From positions 1 through 64,000 of the forward strand of contig NZ_BILZ01000019.1 of the NCBI RefSeq assembly GCF_004000825.1: a DNA stretch of 64,000 bases. The letters run 5' to 3'. This document shows, piece after piece, positions 42,518-50,765 of the stretch. Made by a program: the position numbers and the translations under genes. Position 1 is the first letter of the stretch, and every line of letters begins with the position of its first letter. The notes below the pieces were generated by a model that searched no databases, was not told where the DNA came from, and was given only the letters and a program-made list of their open reading frames with translations. This stretch comes from Paenibacillus kobensis NBRC 15729. Lineage in GTDB: Bacteria; Bacillota; Bacilli; Paenibacillales; Paenibacillaceae.

Positions 42518-42712
42518 CGTTGCATTATGTACAATGAGCGGGGAACATTTTCACAGTCCGGCGCACTTCATTGTACTTCATACAATCGCTAATGCCTCAT
42601 TTACCCGAAAAGCTGCTCATCGAGTCCCTATCAGTGTTTTTCCGTTGTACCAAATACAATCACGGCACCACAGCTCTCCCTACACGCCCGTTTCATTGCA
42701 TAAATTGCATTA
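42518..42712. repeat. Four-palindrome repeat element, copy 3
   Basis: Units at 42518-42536, 42569-42587, 42643-42661 and 42694-42712; distances 51, 74 and 51, identical to copy 1. The right arms of units 2, 3 and 4 have mutated last bases (TACAATC twice, TGCATTA once), so this copy looks the most decayed. The sequence AGTGTTTTT before unit 3 also precedes unit 4 of copy 2. Confidence 0.82.
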
Positions 42713-42819
42713 CTTCACTTAGGGAAGTACAGAAGAAATTCTTCATGTTGCTTTAATTGTTCAACTACTAGTTATAGTCTCCTTTCGCGAACCCATATAG
42801 AGTCGAGTTTCTACATAAA

Positions 42820-42858
42820 AGAGGCCGTTAGCCGCCAACCAGGCAGCCAACGGCCTTC
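42820..42858 (-). terminator. Terminator of the small acidic protein gene
   Basis: GAGGCCGTT...GGC pairing with GCC...AACGGCCTT, followed by TTTT on the minus strand. Confidence 0.85.
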
Positions 42859-42864
42859 TTCCTT

Positions 42865-43245
42865 CTACAACGCACCTTCCTCCCGGACGATCTGCTCGCC
42901 TCGCTCGTAATCTTCCTCCGCCACGATGGCCACCAGCATAATGTCCCGGCCGGTTACCCGGTTGTCCGGTCCTCCCGAGCTGTAGCCGCTCGCACTGACG
43001 CTGGCAGCGTTCAATATGCCCGCATCGGGATCGTCGAAGTCGCCGCCGAGCGTCAGCCGTCCGAGCCCGACGAAATCGGCCGTCACCGTAGAACCAAGCT
43101 TGTCCAAGCTCTCGTAGCCGGGACCGGCTTGGCCGTCGATCCGCTCGATGCCATAATCGATCAGCCGAAGCGACTTCAACCGCTCGACCGCCCGTTCAGC
43201 CTCGTTCGGCGTATGGAAATAGGCGAAAATCGATTTTTCAGCCAT
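42865..43245 (-). CDS. Small acidic protein, general-stress-like, function unknown
   Basis: 126 residues, acidic, no signal or membrane segment. SIFAYFHTPNEAERAVERLKSL at the start and DIMLVAIVAEEDYERGEQIV at the end suggest a ferredoxin-like alpha-beta sandwich similar to stress-protein modules such as YflT, but similarity is weak. GGAGG precedes the ATG. It is a single gene. Confidence 0.7.
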   Translation of the reverse strand: MAEKSIFAYFHTPNEAERAVERLKSLRLIDYGIERIDGQAGPGYESLDKLGSTVTADFVGLGRLTLGGDFDDPDAGILNAASVSASGYSSGGPDNRVTGRDIMLVAIVAEEDYERGEQIVREEGAL

Positions 43246-43365
43246 GTGCTGCTTCCTCCATTTCTACGTACATTGCAGGAATCATGGAAATATACCCCAG
43301 TAGTGTGTTCCAGCCCCTTAGGAACTATACCGCAGCGGAATAATTCTTGATGCGATGCCGCTTCA

Positions 43366-43779
43366 TCAGAACTTGCGGTACATACCAACTGACTTCGGAT
43401 GCGTATATTCGAACCCATATTGCTGGTACAGCTGGTCGGCCGGAACGTCGGCAATAAGGCTGACGAACGCTCCTTGCGGCATATTCCCGTCCAAATAGTT
43501 CGTAATCTCGCTCATGATCAACTTGCCGTATCCTTTCCCCTGACAAGAAGGATCGACCGCGATGTCGACAATCTGGAAGAAGCATCCGCCGTCGCCGATC
43601 AGCCTCCCCATTCCGATCAACTGCTGATCCGAACGCCTCAATACAACCGCGAAGATGGATCGGCGAAGCGCATCACGCGCGACGGAGACCGGCTTCGGAC
43701 TCAAGCCCGCTGCCGCCCTTAGTGAAACATACTCCTCCGGCTCCGGAATTTCATGAAGGACCGACAGATCGTTATCCAT
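43366..43779 (-). CDS. GNAT-family N-acetyltransferase
   Basis: 137 residues. The acetyl-CoA loop is DPSCQGKGYGKLIMSEI (Q/RxxGxG/A), followed by LIADVPADQLYQQYGFEY, the usual C-terminal substrate strand. It is full length for a small GNAT. The acceptor is unknown. Confidence 0.9.
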   Translation of the reverse strand: MDNDLSVLHEIPEPEEYVSLRAAAGLSPKPVSVARDALRRSIFAVVLRRSDQQLIGMGRLIGDGGCFFQIVDIAVDPSCQGKGYGKLIMSEITNYLDGNMPQGAFVSLIADVPADQLYQQYGFEYTHPKSVGMYRKF

Positions 43780-43873
43780 GCGCTACCCCCAGTTGTCTTC
43801 TTTTTCCTCATGTAAGATTAACTCTATCAGAACCCTTTATTCACCTCCTCCCACATAGATACTTACAAGGCGG

Positions 43874-43910
43874 AAAAAAGGACCGGAACCCGCATACGGC
43901 GGTGTTCCAG
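43874..43910 (-). terminator. Terminator of the mannanase gene
   Basis: GGAACACCGCC paired with GCGGGTTCC, ending in TTTTTT on the minus strand, 13 bases past the stop. Confidence 0.85.
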
Positions 43911-43922
43911 CCCTTCTACTCG

Positions 43923-45698
43923 TTACGGCTGCGTTCCCCAGATGAGCGTACCGTTCTGGTACAACGTCACTTTGCTCCAGTTCGCATACGCCGTCTTCGT
44001 CGGATCGAACGAGTAATCGCCCGTCTCGTTGAAGTTCGACCAATCCGCTTTCGCGATGCGCGCTTGAATGTCGCCCGACTGTCCGCCCGCTGCGATCGAT
44101 CCGGCTCCCGCCGTGAACGAAATTTCCAAGTACGTGTCCGCGCCGCTGCCCGTCGTGCTTCCGAAGACGGTCGTAATATTCGAGTTGCCGACCTGCGCCC
44201 AATCAATGAACGCATTCAGCGCTTGCGCGCCATCCTTCGTGAAGTAGTAGCGGATTTTCAGCGTGCTGAGGCTGACGGCGGAAGTGCCGTTATTTTTAAT
44301 ATTGAAATGAGGGGAAATCGTATTATCAGTCGCGTTCGTATTCATCGCCCGGTATTGGACGGCGAGATTGCCCGTACCCGTTCCGCCGCCCGTGCTGCCT
44401 GCGCTAGGCGATGCGCTTGCTTGCGATGAGTTCGCGCTTGTTCCGGCGGCGTTCGTCGCGCTAACCACATAATAATACGTCGTACCGTTCGTCAGCCCCG
44501 TATTCGTGTAACTCGTCGAGGTAATGCCTGTGGCCACATTCGTGTAAGGGCCGCCGCTCGTCGTCGCGCGTTTCACCGTATAGCTCGTCGCGCCGCTCGA
44601 TGCCGACCAACTCAGCGCCGCCTGTGCATTGCCTGCCGTTGCCGTCAATCCGGCTGGCGCAGCCGGCGGTTGCGGGTTCGTGGTGCCGCCTCCTCCGAAT
44701 ACGGAAGCAGGCACGCTGGTCGTCTTAATGCCATTCGTCCCGTTCACGACCGTGCTTCCCCACGAAGTCAGACTTCCCGCTGGACCGCTCGCAAGATCCA
44801 GATAGTTCAAATCCGAATTGTTGCCGTACCAGGACCACGCCAGCCAGCCGACACCCTTCTGCTGCGTATAATTCATAATCGCCGCTTCATCCACGTCTCC
44901 GTTCGTATGCTTCGGTCCGAATTCTCCGATCAGGCACGCCAGCCCTTTATTCAGCACGCCGTCGATATTCGACTGAATCGTCGCCGCATTGCCTCCGGCA
45001 TACTCGTACATATGAATAGAGAATACGACGTTCTTCTGCGGGTCCGATGCCAGAACGTCCGCTCCATAGTTATGAATGGACGCTGGGTATTGACCCCATC
45101 CCGCAGCGTCTACGATCAGCGTATGGTTGAGGCCTGCCGCGCGAAGCTTCGGAATCATCGTTTGGTAGCCGCTCGCCCATGCCGGTCCGTCCCATGTGCC
45201 GTACCATTCGTTCGCAATGTTGATGATGACCTGGTCTTCCTTGCCGATGAGAGCGTTCTTAATGCTGATCCAGTAATCGACGGCCGCTTGCAGCGTGGAC
45301 GTCGAGTCCGAGCCCGTGGCGTCATGCACCTCCAGTACCGCGACGAGCTTGTATTGCTCGCACAGGGCCAGAATATTTTGAACAGAGGCTTGATCGTCCT
45401 TCGTCCATTGCCCGCCGTCCGACAGAACGATTCTTACCGTGTTGGCGCCCGTTGCCGCTATCGCCGGGATCGCCGACGCCAGATCGTTCTTGTACCACGT
45501 ATGCGCATGGTTGACCCCTCTCATAACGAACGGCTTGCCGCTCGCCTCATACAAGGTCGTACCGTTCACATAGAAGCCGGTTCCCGCCGCGTGCGCAGTT
45601 CCGCCGTCCCCCCTGCCCGGCAGCGCCGCAAAGCTCAGGCATAGAAGAAGCGACAGCATAACCGCCAATATTCGGTTCATACGTTTGGATAAATACAT
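43923..45698 (-). CDS. Secreted endo-beta-1,4-mannanase, GH5 subfamily 8, with FN3 and CBM3
   Basis: 591 residues. A signal peptide (cut near AHAAG) is followed by a GH5 catalytic domain (about 38-335), an FN3 module (about 350-435), a Gly/Ser/Thr linker and a CBM3-like carbohydrate-binding domain (about 445-591). Catalytic glutamates lie in NIANEWYG and CLIGEFG. YVNGTTLYEASGKPFVMRG and TGANTVRIVLSDGGQW closely match the alkaline mannanases of Bacillus, placing it in subfamily 8. It should cut mannan or glucomannan outside the cell. A cre-like site lies upstream. Confidence 0.93.
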   Translation of the reverse strand: MYLSKRMNRILAVMLSLLLCLSFAALPGRGDGGTAHAAGTGFYVNGTTLYEASGKPFVMRGVNHAHTWYKNDLASAIPAIAATGANTVRIVLSDGGQWTKDDQASVQNILALCEQYKLVAVLEVHDATGSDSTSTLQAAVDYWISIKNALIGKEDQVIINIANEWYGTWDGPAWASGYQTMIPKLRAAGLNHTLIVDAAGWGQYPASIHNYGADVLASDPQKNVVFSIHMYEYAGGNAATIQSNIDGVLNKGLACLIGEFGPKHTNGDVDEAAIMNYTQQKGVGWLAWSWYGNNSDLNYLDLASGPAGSLTSWGSTVVNGTNGIKTTSVPASVFGGGGTTNPQPPAAPAGLTATAGNAQAALSWSASSGATSYTVKRATTSGGPYTNVATGITSTSYTNTGLTNGTTYYYVVSATNAAGTSANSSQASASPSAGSTGGGTGTGNLAVQYRAMNTNATDNTISPHFNIKNNGTSAVSLSTLKIRYYFTKDGAQALNAFIDWAQVGNSNITTVFGSTTGSGADTYLEISFTAGAGSIAAGGQSGDIQARIAKADWSNFNETGDYSFDPTKTAYANWSKVTLYQNGTLIWGTQP

Positions 45699-46135
45699 CA
45701 GTACACCTCCGCAAAGTTAGGTTTGTTAGGCTAATATTACAATCCGATCTCTTTATCCACCCCATCGTTGTAAGCACTTACAAATTAACGTTCGTCTTTT
45801 CACCTCCTTTGGTTTTCCTGTTCACTCTAGGGAGATGCTAGCTTATCAACTGAAAAGGGAGCAACAATTTTGGGGTTATGAACAAGCTAACAACTGTATT
45901 GTAAATTGAACTTTAGTAATTGTAAACAACTAACATTTTGCTAACAAAAACGGACCTGGTATGCACCAAGTCCGCTCGATTTAGGGTTGCCTAGCATTAG
46001 CAATGTCTGCACAGTCTGAGGTCTCTCTAAGGAAATGATTGGCGTGAGATCATGATGGTCTAGAATTGTCGTCAATTTTCTATATAATATAGTTAGTTTA
46101 GTAACTTAAGCATTGTGGAGGAGTTAGTGTGCATC
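45699..46135. other. Divergent intergenic region, mannanase / TVP38-like gene
   Basis: No gene is seen. It holds the mannanase ribosome binding site (GGAGG), a cre-like operator (45768-45783), an isolated hairpin with a T-run on the minus strand (45946-45974, CGGAC/GTCCG and TGGT/ACCA arms) that serves no present gene, and a TATAAT-like -10 box near 46082 for the rightward gene. Confidence 0.6.
45768..45783. promoter_or_regulatory. cre-like operator upstream of the mannanase gene
   Basis: TTGTAAGCACTTACAA. The core TGTAAGCACTTACA matches 13 of 14 positions of the CcpA site TGWAANCGNTNWCA. It lies 70 bases before the start codon and could serve CcpA (catabolite repression) or a LacI-type sugar regulator. 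Confidence 0.75.
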
Positions 46136-46822
46136 ATGAATAAACGCAAACTAATCATTCGCGCGGCCGGCTATATCGCCTTTCTGCTTTGTGTGTTTCT
46201 ATTATTGCACAGCAGCGGCTTAACCGTTGCGGACTTAACACCGGAGACTATCCGGGATATCGCTCACGATGACATTATTTTGCTCATGCTTATCATGCTC
46301 GTCATTATGACGCTGCAGAACATTTTCACGTTCATTCCGCTTATCCTCGTCATTACGGCGAATATTACGTTATTTGGTTTCTGGAAAGGTTATCTTTACG
46401 GCTGCTGTTGCAGCGTCATCGGCAGCACACTGGTCTTCCTGTCGATCCGTTATTTATTCCATGATGTATTCGCCAATTCGGCGAAAATACAGCAGTTCAA
46501 AGAGAGAATCGAGAAGAACGGCTTTGCTTTCGTTCTATTCGGACGCATCCTTCCGCTTATGCCTACTAACTTGATCAACATCACGTCAGGGTTAAGCTCG
46601 ATCCGAACGACGCAATTCATAATCGCGACAACGATCGGCAACTTGATCTATGGTCTGGCCCTTTCTTCCGTTTCCTTCGGTATGCTGTCGGCAGCCGACC
46701 ATAATCATTTCTATGTCCTGCTGACTGCCGTTGTCGTCTTGGTGGTCGTCATATACTACAGGCTGAACAAAAGAAGGCTTAAAAAAGCGGTTGAAGGAAA
46801 CACGAAACAGGACGCCCTATAA
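46136..46822 (+). CDS. TVP38/TMEM64 (DedA-like) membrane protein
   Basis: 228 residues, five to six hydrophobic helices. The family core is FWKGYLYGCCCSVIGSTLVF followed by FVLFGRILPLMPTNLINITS. These SNARE-associated-domain proteins are linked to lipid flipping and membrane homeostasis. ATG 46136 is 12 bases after GGAGGAG; a GTG at 46127 is an alternative start. It is a single gene with a hairpin after it. Confidence 0.88.
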   Translation: MNKRKLIIRAAGYIAFLLCVFLLLHSSGLTVADLTPETIRDIAHDDIILLMLIMLVIMTLQNIFTFIPLILVITANITLFGFWKGYLYGCCCSVIGSTLVFLSIRYLFHDVFANSAKIQQFKERIEKNGFAFVLFGRILPLMPTNLINITSGLSSIRTTQFIIATTIGNLIYGLALSSVSFGMLSAADHNHFYVLLTAVVVLVVVIYYRLNKRRLKKAVEGNTKQDAL

Positions 46823-46826
46823 GGCG

Positions 46827-46856
46827 TAAGGATCCTGAGAAGACCCTTATTTTATT
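46827..46856. terminator. Hairpin, left copy of a duplicated terminator
   Basis: TAAGGATC...GACCCTTA with TTATTT after it, just past the TVP38-like gene. The core CCTGAGA-GACCCTTATT returns at 47001. Confidence 0.7.
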
Positions 46857-46991
46857 TGCATTCGCACCTCTAACTAATTAAGAGTCCGCCAAAGACACTT
46901 AAATCCACCCAACGCCGCTCCTGCACCACCAAATGGGCGAATAAGCGACCTTAGACGTCTCTTAATTGCTGCAATCCCGCTGAGAGACGCA

Positions 46992-47018
46992 AATAAGGGT
47001 CCTGAGAGGACCCTTATT
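46992..47018. terminator. Hairpin, right copy of a duplicated terminator
   Basis: AATAAGGGTCC-TGAGA-GGACCCTTATT: an 11-bp perfect stem with a 5-nt loop. A second hairpin (about 47022-47053, TCGAGAA/TTCTCG arms) follows before the minus-strand gene at 47123. Confidence 0.75.
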
Positions 47019-47122
47019 AGACTGTCGAGAAAGTCTAATTGACTTCTCGGCACTTTTATTTTTATTTAGTGGTTCGCATTCTTTTTGAAGAAAAATCGAT
47101 TTAAAACGATCATCTACTCAAC

Positions 47123-48109
47123 TCAACCCATCAGCTTCGGCTTGAGGTCTTCCCCATCTTTAATGCACAACGGGTTGGTCCAAAAGGTAAGGTCGGGGCG
47201 GTCGTAATCAATCTCCCGCAACATATCGAGAACCTTGTCTACGGGACTCGTGATAATATCTGAGCTTGATCTAACCCGCAGTAGCTTCATCTCGAGGGTT
47301 AACGTCTCTTCGGATGCCTTCAACAACGTACGGTCCATATATAGATAGGGCACACTGCCGTAAGGACTTAACATGATAAAAACACGGTCATCGGTTGCCG
47401 GACCTTCCCTAAGCAGCCGGCCGGAAGGATGAAACACAAGACATTCTGCAGGTGTCAGCTCATTATACTCAAGTTGATCATACCGAGGCTCATACACTGT
47501 ACCCCCGTATTCCTCCAAAATGCTAATCAAACAACCCTCAAACCATGATGCTTTTCCCATTGAGTAAGCCTTATCTGGATAAAAATATAGCGGATCAAAA
47601 TCTACCGGTCTGATCGGTGCACCATACCAGGCGCCATCGTCCGAGTACAGATACCCTTCCGTCAACTCGGCAAGAGCAGAGGCAAGCAAGCCGTATGCCA
47701 AATTGATGATCGCAGGCTGCCCCGCCGATCTTCGGAACGTCCAGTAGTGGCCATTAACCAGCGAACGCCGCACATCGACATATGTATCCCCGTATTCGCT
47801 GTAAGAGTCCCATATCTCTAATGTCGTTTCATCGACTTGCTCGTAATAAGCATCGGTCCCGCCGCCTTTTTCGCTCGGCTCTGCATAGAACCAAGCATAC
47901 TCGTCGCTCCAGGCAACGGTTTCCGCGCTCGTGTCGTCTGGCGACACGAACCGCTCGCCCAACCGGACATGGATCATTGGCATTACTTGCAGCCCGTGGG
48001 GCTCTAGAAAATGATGCAGCTTCCGGTTAGCCAGCTGAAGCAGCTCCGTCATGCTCGGGATGACCGATGTTCCAGGGTAGACCTCAAATACAGTACTCAA
48101 CTCGTTCAC
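47123..48109 (-). CDS. Protein of unknown function
   Basis: 328 residues, acidic, no signal peptide or membrane helix. It is rich in Tyr and Trp (WSDEYAWFYAEPSEKGGG, WFEGCLISILEEYGG). I recognise no family. The start has GGAGTG upstream. It lies 40 bases upstream of nothing and downstream of the hydroxyacid dehydrogenase gene on the same strand, so co-transcription with that gene is possible. Confidence 0.7.
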   Translation of the reverse strand: MNELSTVFEVYPGTSVIPSMTELLQLANRKLHHFLEPHGLQVMPMIHVRLGERFVSPDDTSAETVAWSDEYAWFYAEPSEKGGGTDAYYEQVDETTLEIWDSYSEYGDTYVDVRRSLVNGHYWTFRRSAGQPAIINLAYGLLASALAELTEGYLYSDDGAWYGAPIRPVDFDPLYFYPDKAYSMGKASWFEGCLISILEEYGGTVYEPRYDQLEYNELTPAECLVFHPSGRLLREGPATDDRVFIMLSPYGSVPYLYMDRTLLKASEETLTLEMKLLRVRSSSDIITSPVDKVLDMLREIDYDRPDLTFWTNPLCIKDGEDLKPKLMG

Positions 48110-48148
48110 TCCTTCAGTTGGAATGGTTCGAGCTATTCGACGGTCAGC

Positions 48149-49108
48149 TTAATAGCTCTTCCCGTAATCGACTACGTTGCGAAGCTTGTCCGTCCCGCCC
48201 GCTAGATAGATCGCGAGGTTCGAGGCGAACAGCCGGACGACCCGCTCCGTATTACGGACGGTCATGCCGCCGGCATTATGCGGGGTTAGAATGACGTTCG
48301 GCAGCGACCAGAGCGGATGCTCCGCCGGCAGCGGTTCCTGCTCGAACACGTCGAGTCCAGCGCCCGCAATAACGCCGCTCGTCAGTGCATCGACCAAATC
48401 TTCCGTCCGTACTGTCGCACCGCGCCCCACGTTGATGAAGCAGGCGCTGTTCTTCATGACGGCGAATCGTTCCGCGTTGAACAGATGCTGCGTCTCAATC
48501 GTCAGCGGCAGTATATTCACGACGTAGTCCGCTTCCCGCAGCGCATCATCCAGGCGGGACGTGTCGTAGACAACATCGGCCTCCGGCATGGGCACAACAG
48601 CACGGCGGACGGCGATGACGCGCATATCGAACGCCCGTGCAATGCGGGCAACTTCCCGGCCAATTTCGCCTGCTCCGACAATGGTGACGGTACCTCCATT
48701 CACTTCCGACAAGGAGGCCGGACTATCCCACGTTGCCGTCTGCTGATTGCGTACGGCGGTTGCGATGCCGCGCGACAACCCCAGCATCATCGCAACAGCT
48801 GTCTCGGATACCGATCTTGCGTGTACGCCGCTGGCGTCGGTCAACAAGACACCCCGCTCTTCGAGCAGAGAAAGCGGAAGCGTATCGATGCCTGACGACC
48901 ACGTTTGCAGCCAACGAAGCTTGGTCCCCTTTTGCAGCGCGATCTCTTTCACCTTAGCGTCCCAGCCGAAAATAATATCCGCCTCGCGGTAATCGTCATC
49001 CTGCAGATCAGCCATCCGGCCGAAGATGACTTTGCAATCCGCAGCGGCGCTTCGAATGGCCTCCCGCTGTTCCTCGTTGAAAGGCTGAAGCGCTAAAATC
49101 GTCGTCAT
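48149..49108 (-). CDS. D-2-hydroxyacid dehydrogenase
   Basis: 319 residues. The NAD-binding loop is VTIVGAGEIGREVARIARAF (GxGxxG), and the catalytic triad regions are VGRGATVRTEDL (Arg), DVFEQEPLPAEHPLW (Glu) and TPHNAGG (His). Family members interconvert 2-keto and D-2-hydroxy acids with NAD(P)H. The substrate (glyoxylate, pyruvate or hydroxypyruvate type) cannot be fixed. It is full length; GGAGG precedes the ATG. Confidence 0.93.
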   Translation of the reverse strand: MTTILALQPFNEEQREAIRSAAADCKVIFGRMADLQDDDYREADIIFGWDAKVKEIALQKGTKLRWLQTWSSGIDTLPLSLLEERGVLLTDASGVHARSVSETAVAMMLGLSRGIATAVRNQQTATWDSPASLSEVNGGTVTIVGAGEIGREVARIARAFDMRVIAVRRAVVPMPEADVVYDTSRLDDALREADYVVNILPLTIETQHLFNAERFAVMKNSACFINVGRGATVRTEDLVDALTSGVIAGAGLDVFEQEPLPAEHPLWSLPNVILTPHNAGGMTVRNTERVVRLFASNLAIYLAGGTDKLRNVVDYGKSY

Positions 49109-49149
49109 GGCGACATCCTCCTTGTTGTTCGGTTTAAAGTAAGTTTGAT

Positions 49150-50157
49150 CTATAGTAGGTGTACTTCCAGCAAGCTGCGCAAAGCCGTGTCATGCCGCTC
49201 CAACCAATCGTTCCGGCTTCGGAATTGCTGCATGATATAGCTGAACTGAGGCTCAACCTTGCTGCCTGTGTAATGCTGTCCGATGTAAATGTGCAGCACG
49301 GCCACATGATAAATTTGCGTCATCAACTGCAAACAATCGATTTCGCTTGCTGTGGCGCTCCGGTGCTCAGCATACCCTTGCAGGAAAGCCTCGGCCATAT
49401 CCAGCGAACCATCGGACATTTGCAGCACATGATTCAAAGCTATCGCCAGCTCCATAATGCCGGCATCAAGCGAAATAAAGTCGAAGTCGAGCACACCGCT
49501 AATTCCATGATCTTCGGCGAGCAGATTGAACACGAGCAGATCATGATGCACCAACTGCTTCGGCAGGGACGTTATCCGTTCCGACGACCGCTCAATATTT
49601 TTCAACATTTCATAATAAAATGCGATCGCATCCTCCGCTACGGGGAACGGCGGTTTCTGCATGAAAGCCTGAACGGCATCCTTGCCGGCCAGTGAATGAA
49701 GCCCATATACCTGAGTAAAAGAACAGCCATAATAAGACAGCTCTCCTGCATCGAATCGGCCAAGTGTCGCAGCAATCTCGCCAACGACGCGCCCGAACCC
49801 GCGAACCTGGCTCGCATCTGCAAGCTGCGGAGCACTTCCGTTCAGGAAAGAAACCATCGCGCCTAATGTTCCGTCGGGAAACTGTACATAGTTCTCTCCT
49901 GTTCGGGTATGTATCAGTTCCGGTACTTGAAAAGAAAGCCCGCAACGATTCAGATATGACGTCACTTGCGATTCGAGTTCGATGCCTGGCACGTCTTTCG
50001 TATATTCATTATAAATCCGTATAATGTATCGGCTCTCTTGGATGCGGACGATCCGGGTTACATTCGTCAGTCCAAAAGGAACCGGTTCAATCGAGTAAGG
50101 AATGTCTTCGTCGACATAATGCCGAACGAGTTGATCAAGCTTTGCATCCGCGTTCAT
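49150..50157 (-). CDS. APH-fold phosphotransferase 1
   Basis: 335 residues. The aminoglycoside-phosphotransferase/choline-kinase fold is shown by the catalytic segment LVHHDLLVFNLL (HxDxxxxN with Leu variants) and the magnesium aspartate in GVLDFDF. It is typical of RdoA/HSK2-like kinases rather than of true resistance enzymes. It starts at 50157, where GGGGAGG lies upstream. It lies 41 bases upstream of the hydroxyacid dehydrogenase gene on the same strand. Confidence 0.85.
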   Translation of the reverse strand: MNADAKLDQLVRHYVDEDIPYSIEPVPFGLTNVTRIVRIQESRYIIRIYNEYTKDVPGIELESQVTSYLNRCGLSFQVPELIHTRTGENYVQFPDGTLGAMVSFLNGSAPQLADASQVRGFGRVVGEIAATLGRFDAGELSYYGCSFTQVYGLHSLAGKDAVQAFMQKPPFPVAEDAIAFYYEMLKNIERSSERITSLPKQLVHHDLLVFNLLAEDHGISGVLDFDFISLDAGIMELAIALNHVLQMSDGSLDMAEAFLQGYAEHRSATASEIDCLQLMTQIYHVAVLHIYIGQHYTGSKVEPQFSYIMQQFRSRNDWLERHDTALRSLLEVHLL

Positions 50158-50261
50158 CCTGACACCCGCCTCCCCGCTGAATAACCATAGACTACTAGTC
50201 AAGCATCTGCCTATCGATGATATGAATGTATCGTACTATATTCCCCTGCACCCGGATAGAC

Positions 50262-50300
50262 AAAAAATAGAAGCTGCCCGCAACGTACCGGCAGCTTCTA
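50262..50300 (-). terminator. Terminator of the chemoreceptor/solute-binding operon
   Basis: TAGAAGCTGCC paired perfectly with GGCAGCTTCTA, then six T on the minus strand, 13 bases past the small membrane protein. Confidence 0.92.
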
Positions 50301-50313
50301 ACGATCATCTATT

Positions 50314-50682
50314 TTATTCAACCGGCTGAAACGGCGGCTGTGCTTTCTTCGCGAACCGCAACTCGGCGGCAAGAACGAGCGGATATAACAGAATCACAAC
50401 GAGGGTGAAGAAGATGGACTTCTCGAAGACACCGCGGAACTTGTCGATCGACCTGCCGTCTTCTCCGATGATCCAGTTCGCAACCCAGTTCGTGATGCCA
50501 ACTCCATCATTCGATACGGAGATCAAGTTCTGCGTATAATTTTGGGCCAAGCAGACGAGGGCGGCAGTAGACAGAAAGATGGCTAGAACAACACCTTTCG
50601 AGTACGGATGGGTGACTCCGGCTCTTCTGAGCGCATAAACCGATCCCATTACAATAAATGTACATACAGCCACAAACAACAT
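50314..50682 (-). CDS. Small membrane protein of unknown function
   Basis: 122 residues with three hydrophobic helices: about 1-17, 30-46 and 88-107. The loop of about 40 residues (SNDGVGITNWVANWIIGEDG) is probably outside. GGAGGTG precedes the ATG. It follows the solute-binding protein gene by 83 bases on the same strand and ends at a strong terminator, so it may be the third gene of that operon. No family recognised. Confidence 0.75.
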   Translation of the reverse strand: MLFVAVCTFIVMGSVYALRRAGVTHPYSKGVVLAIFLSTAALVCLAQNYTQNLISVSNDGVGITNWVANWIIGEDGRSIDKFRGVFEKSIFFTLVVILLYPLVLAAELRFAKKAQPPFQPVE

Positions 50683-50765
50683 CTTTGCACCTCCGTTTTC
50701 CTTTCTGCCTAATTAGACGGGGCGCTGCCGGATTATGTTGCGAAGCTGCATCTGCCAATTACATC

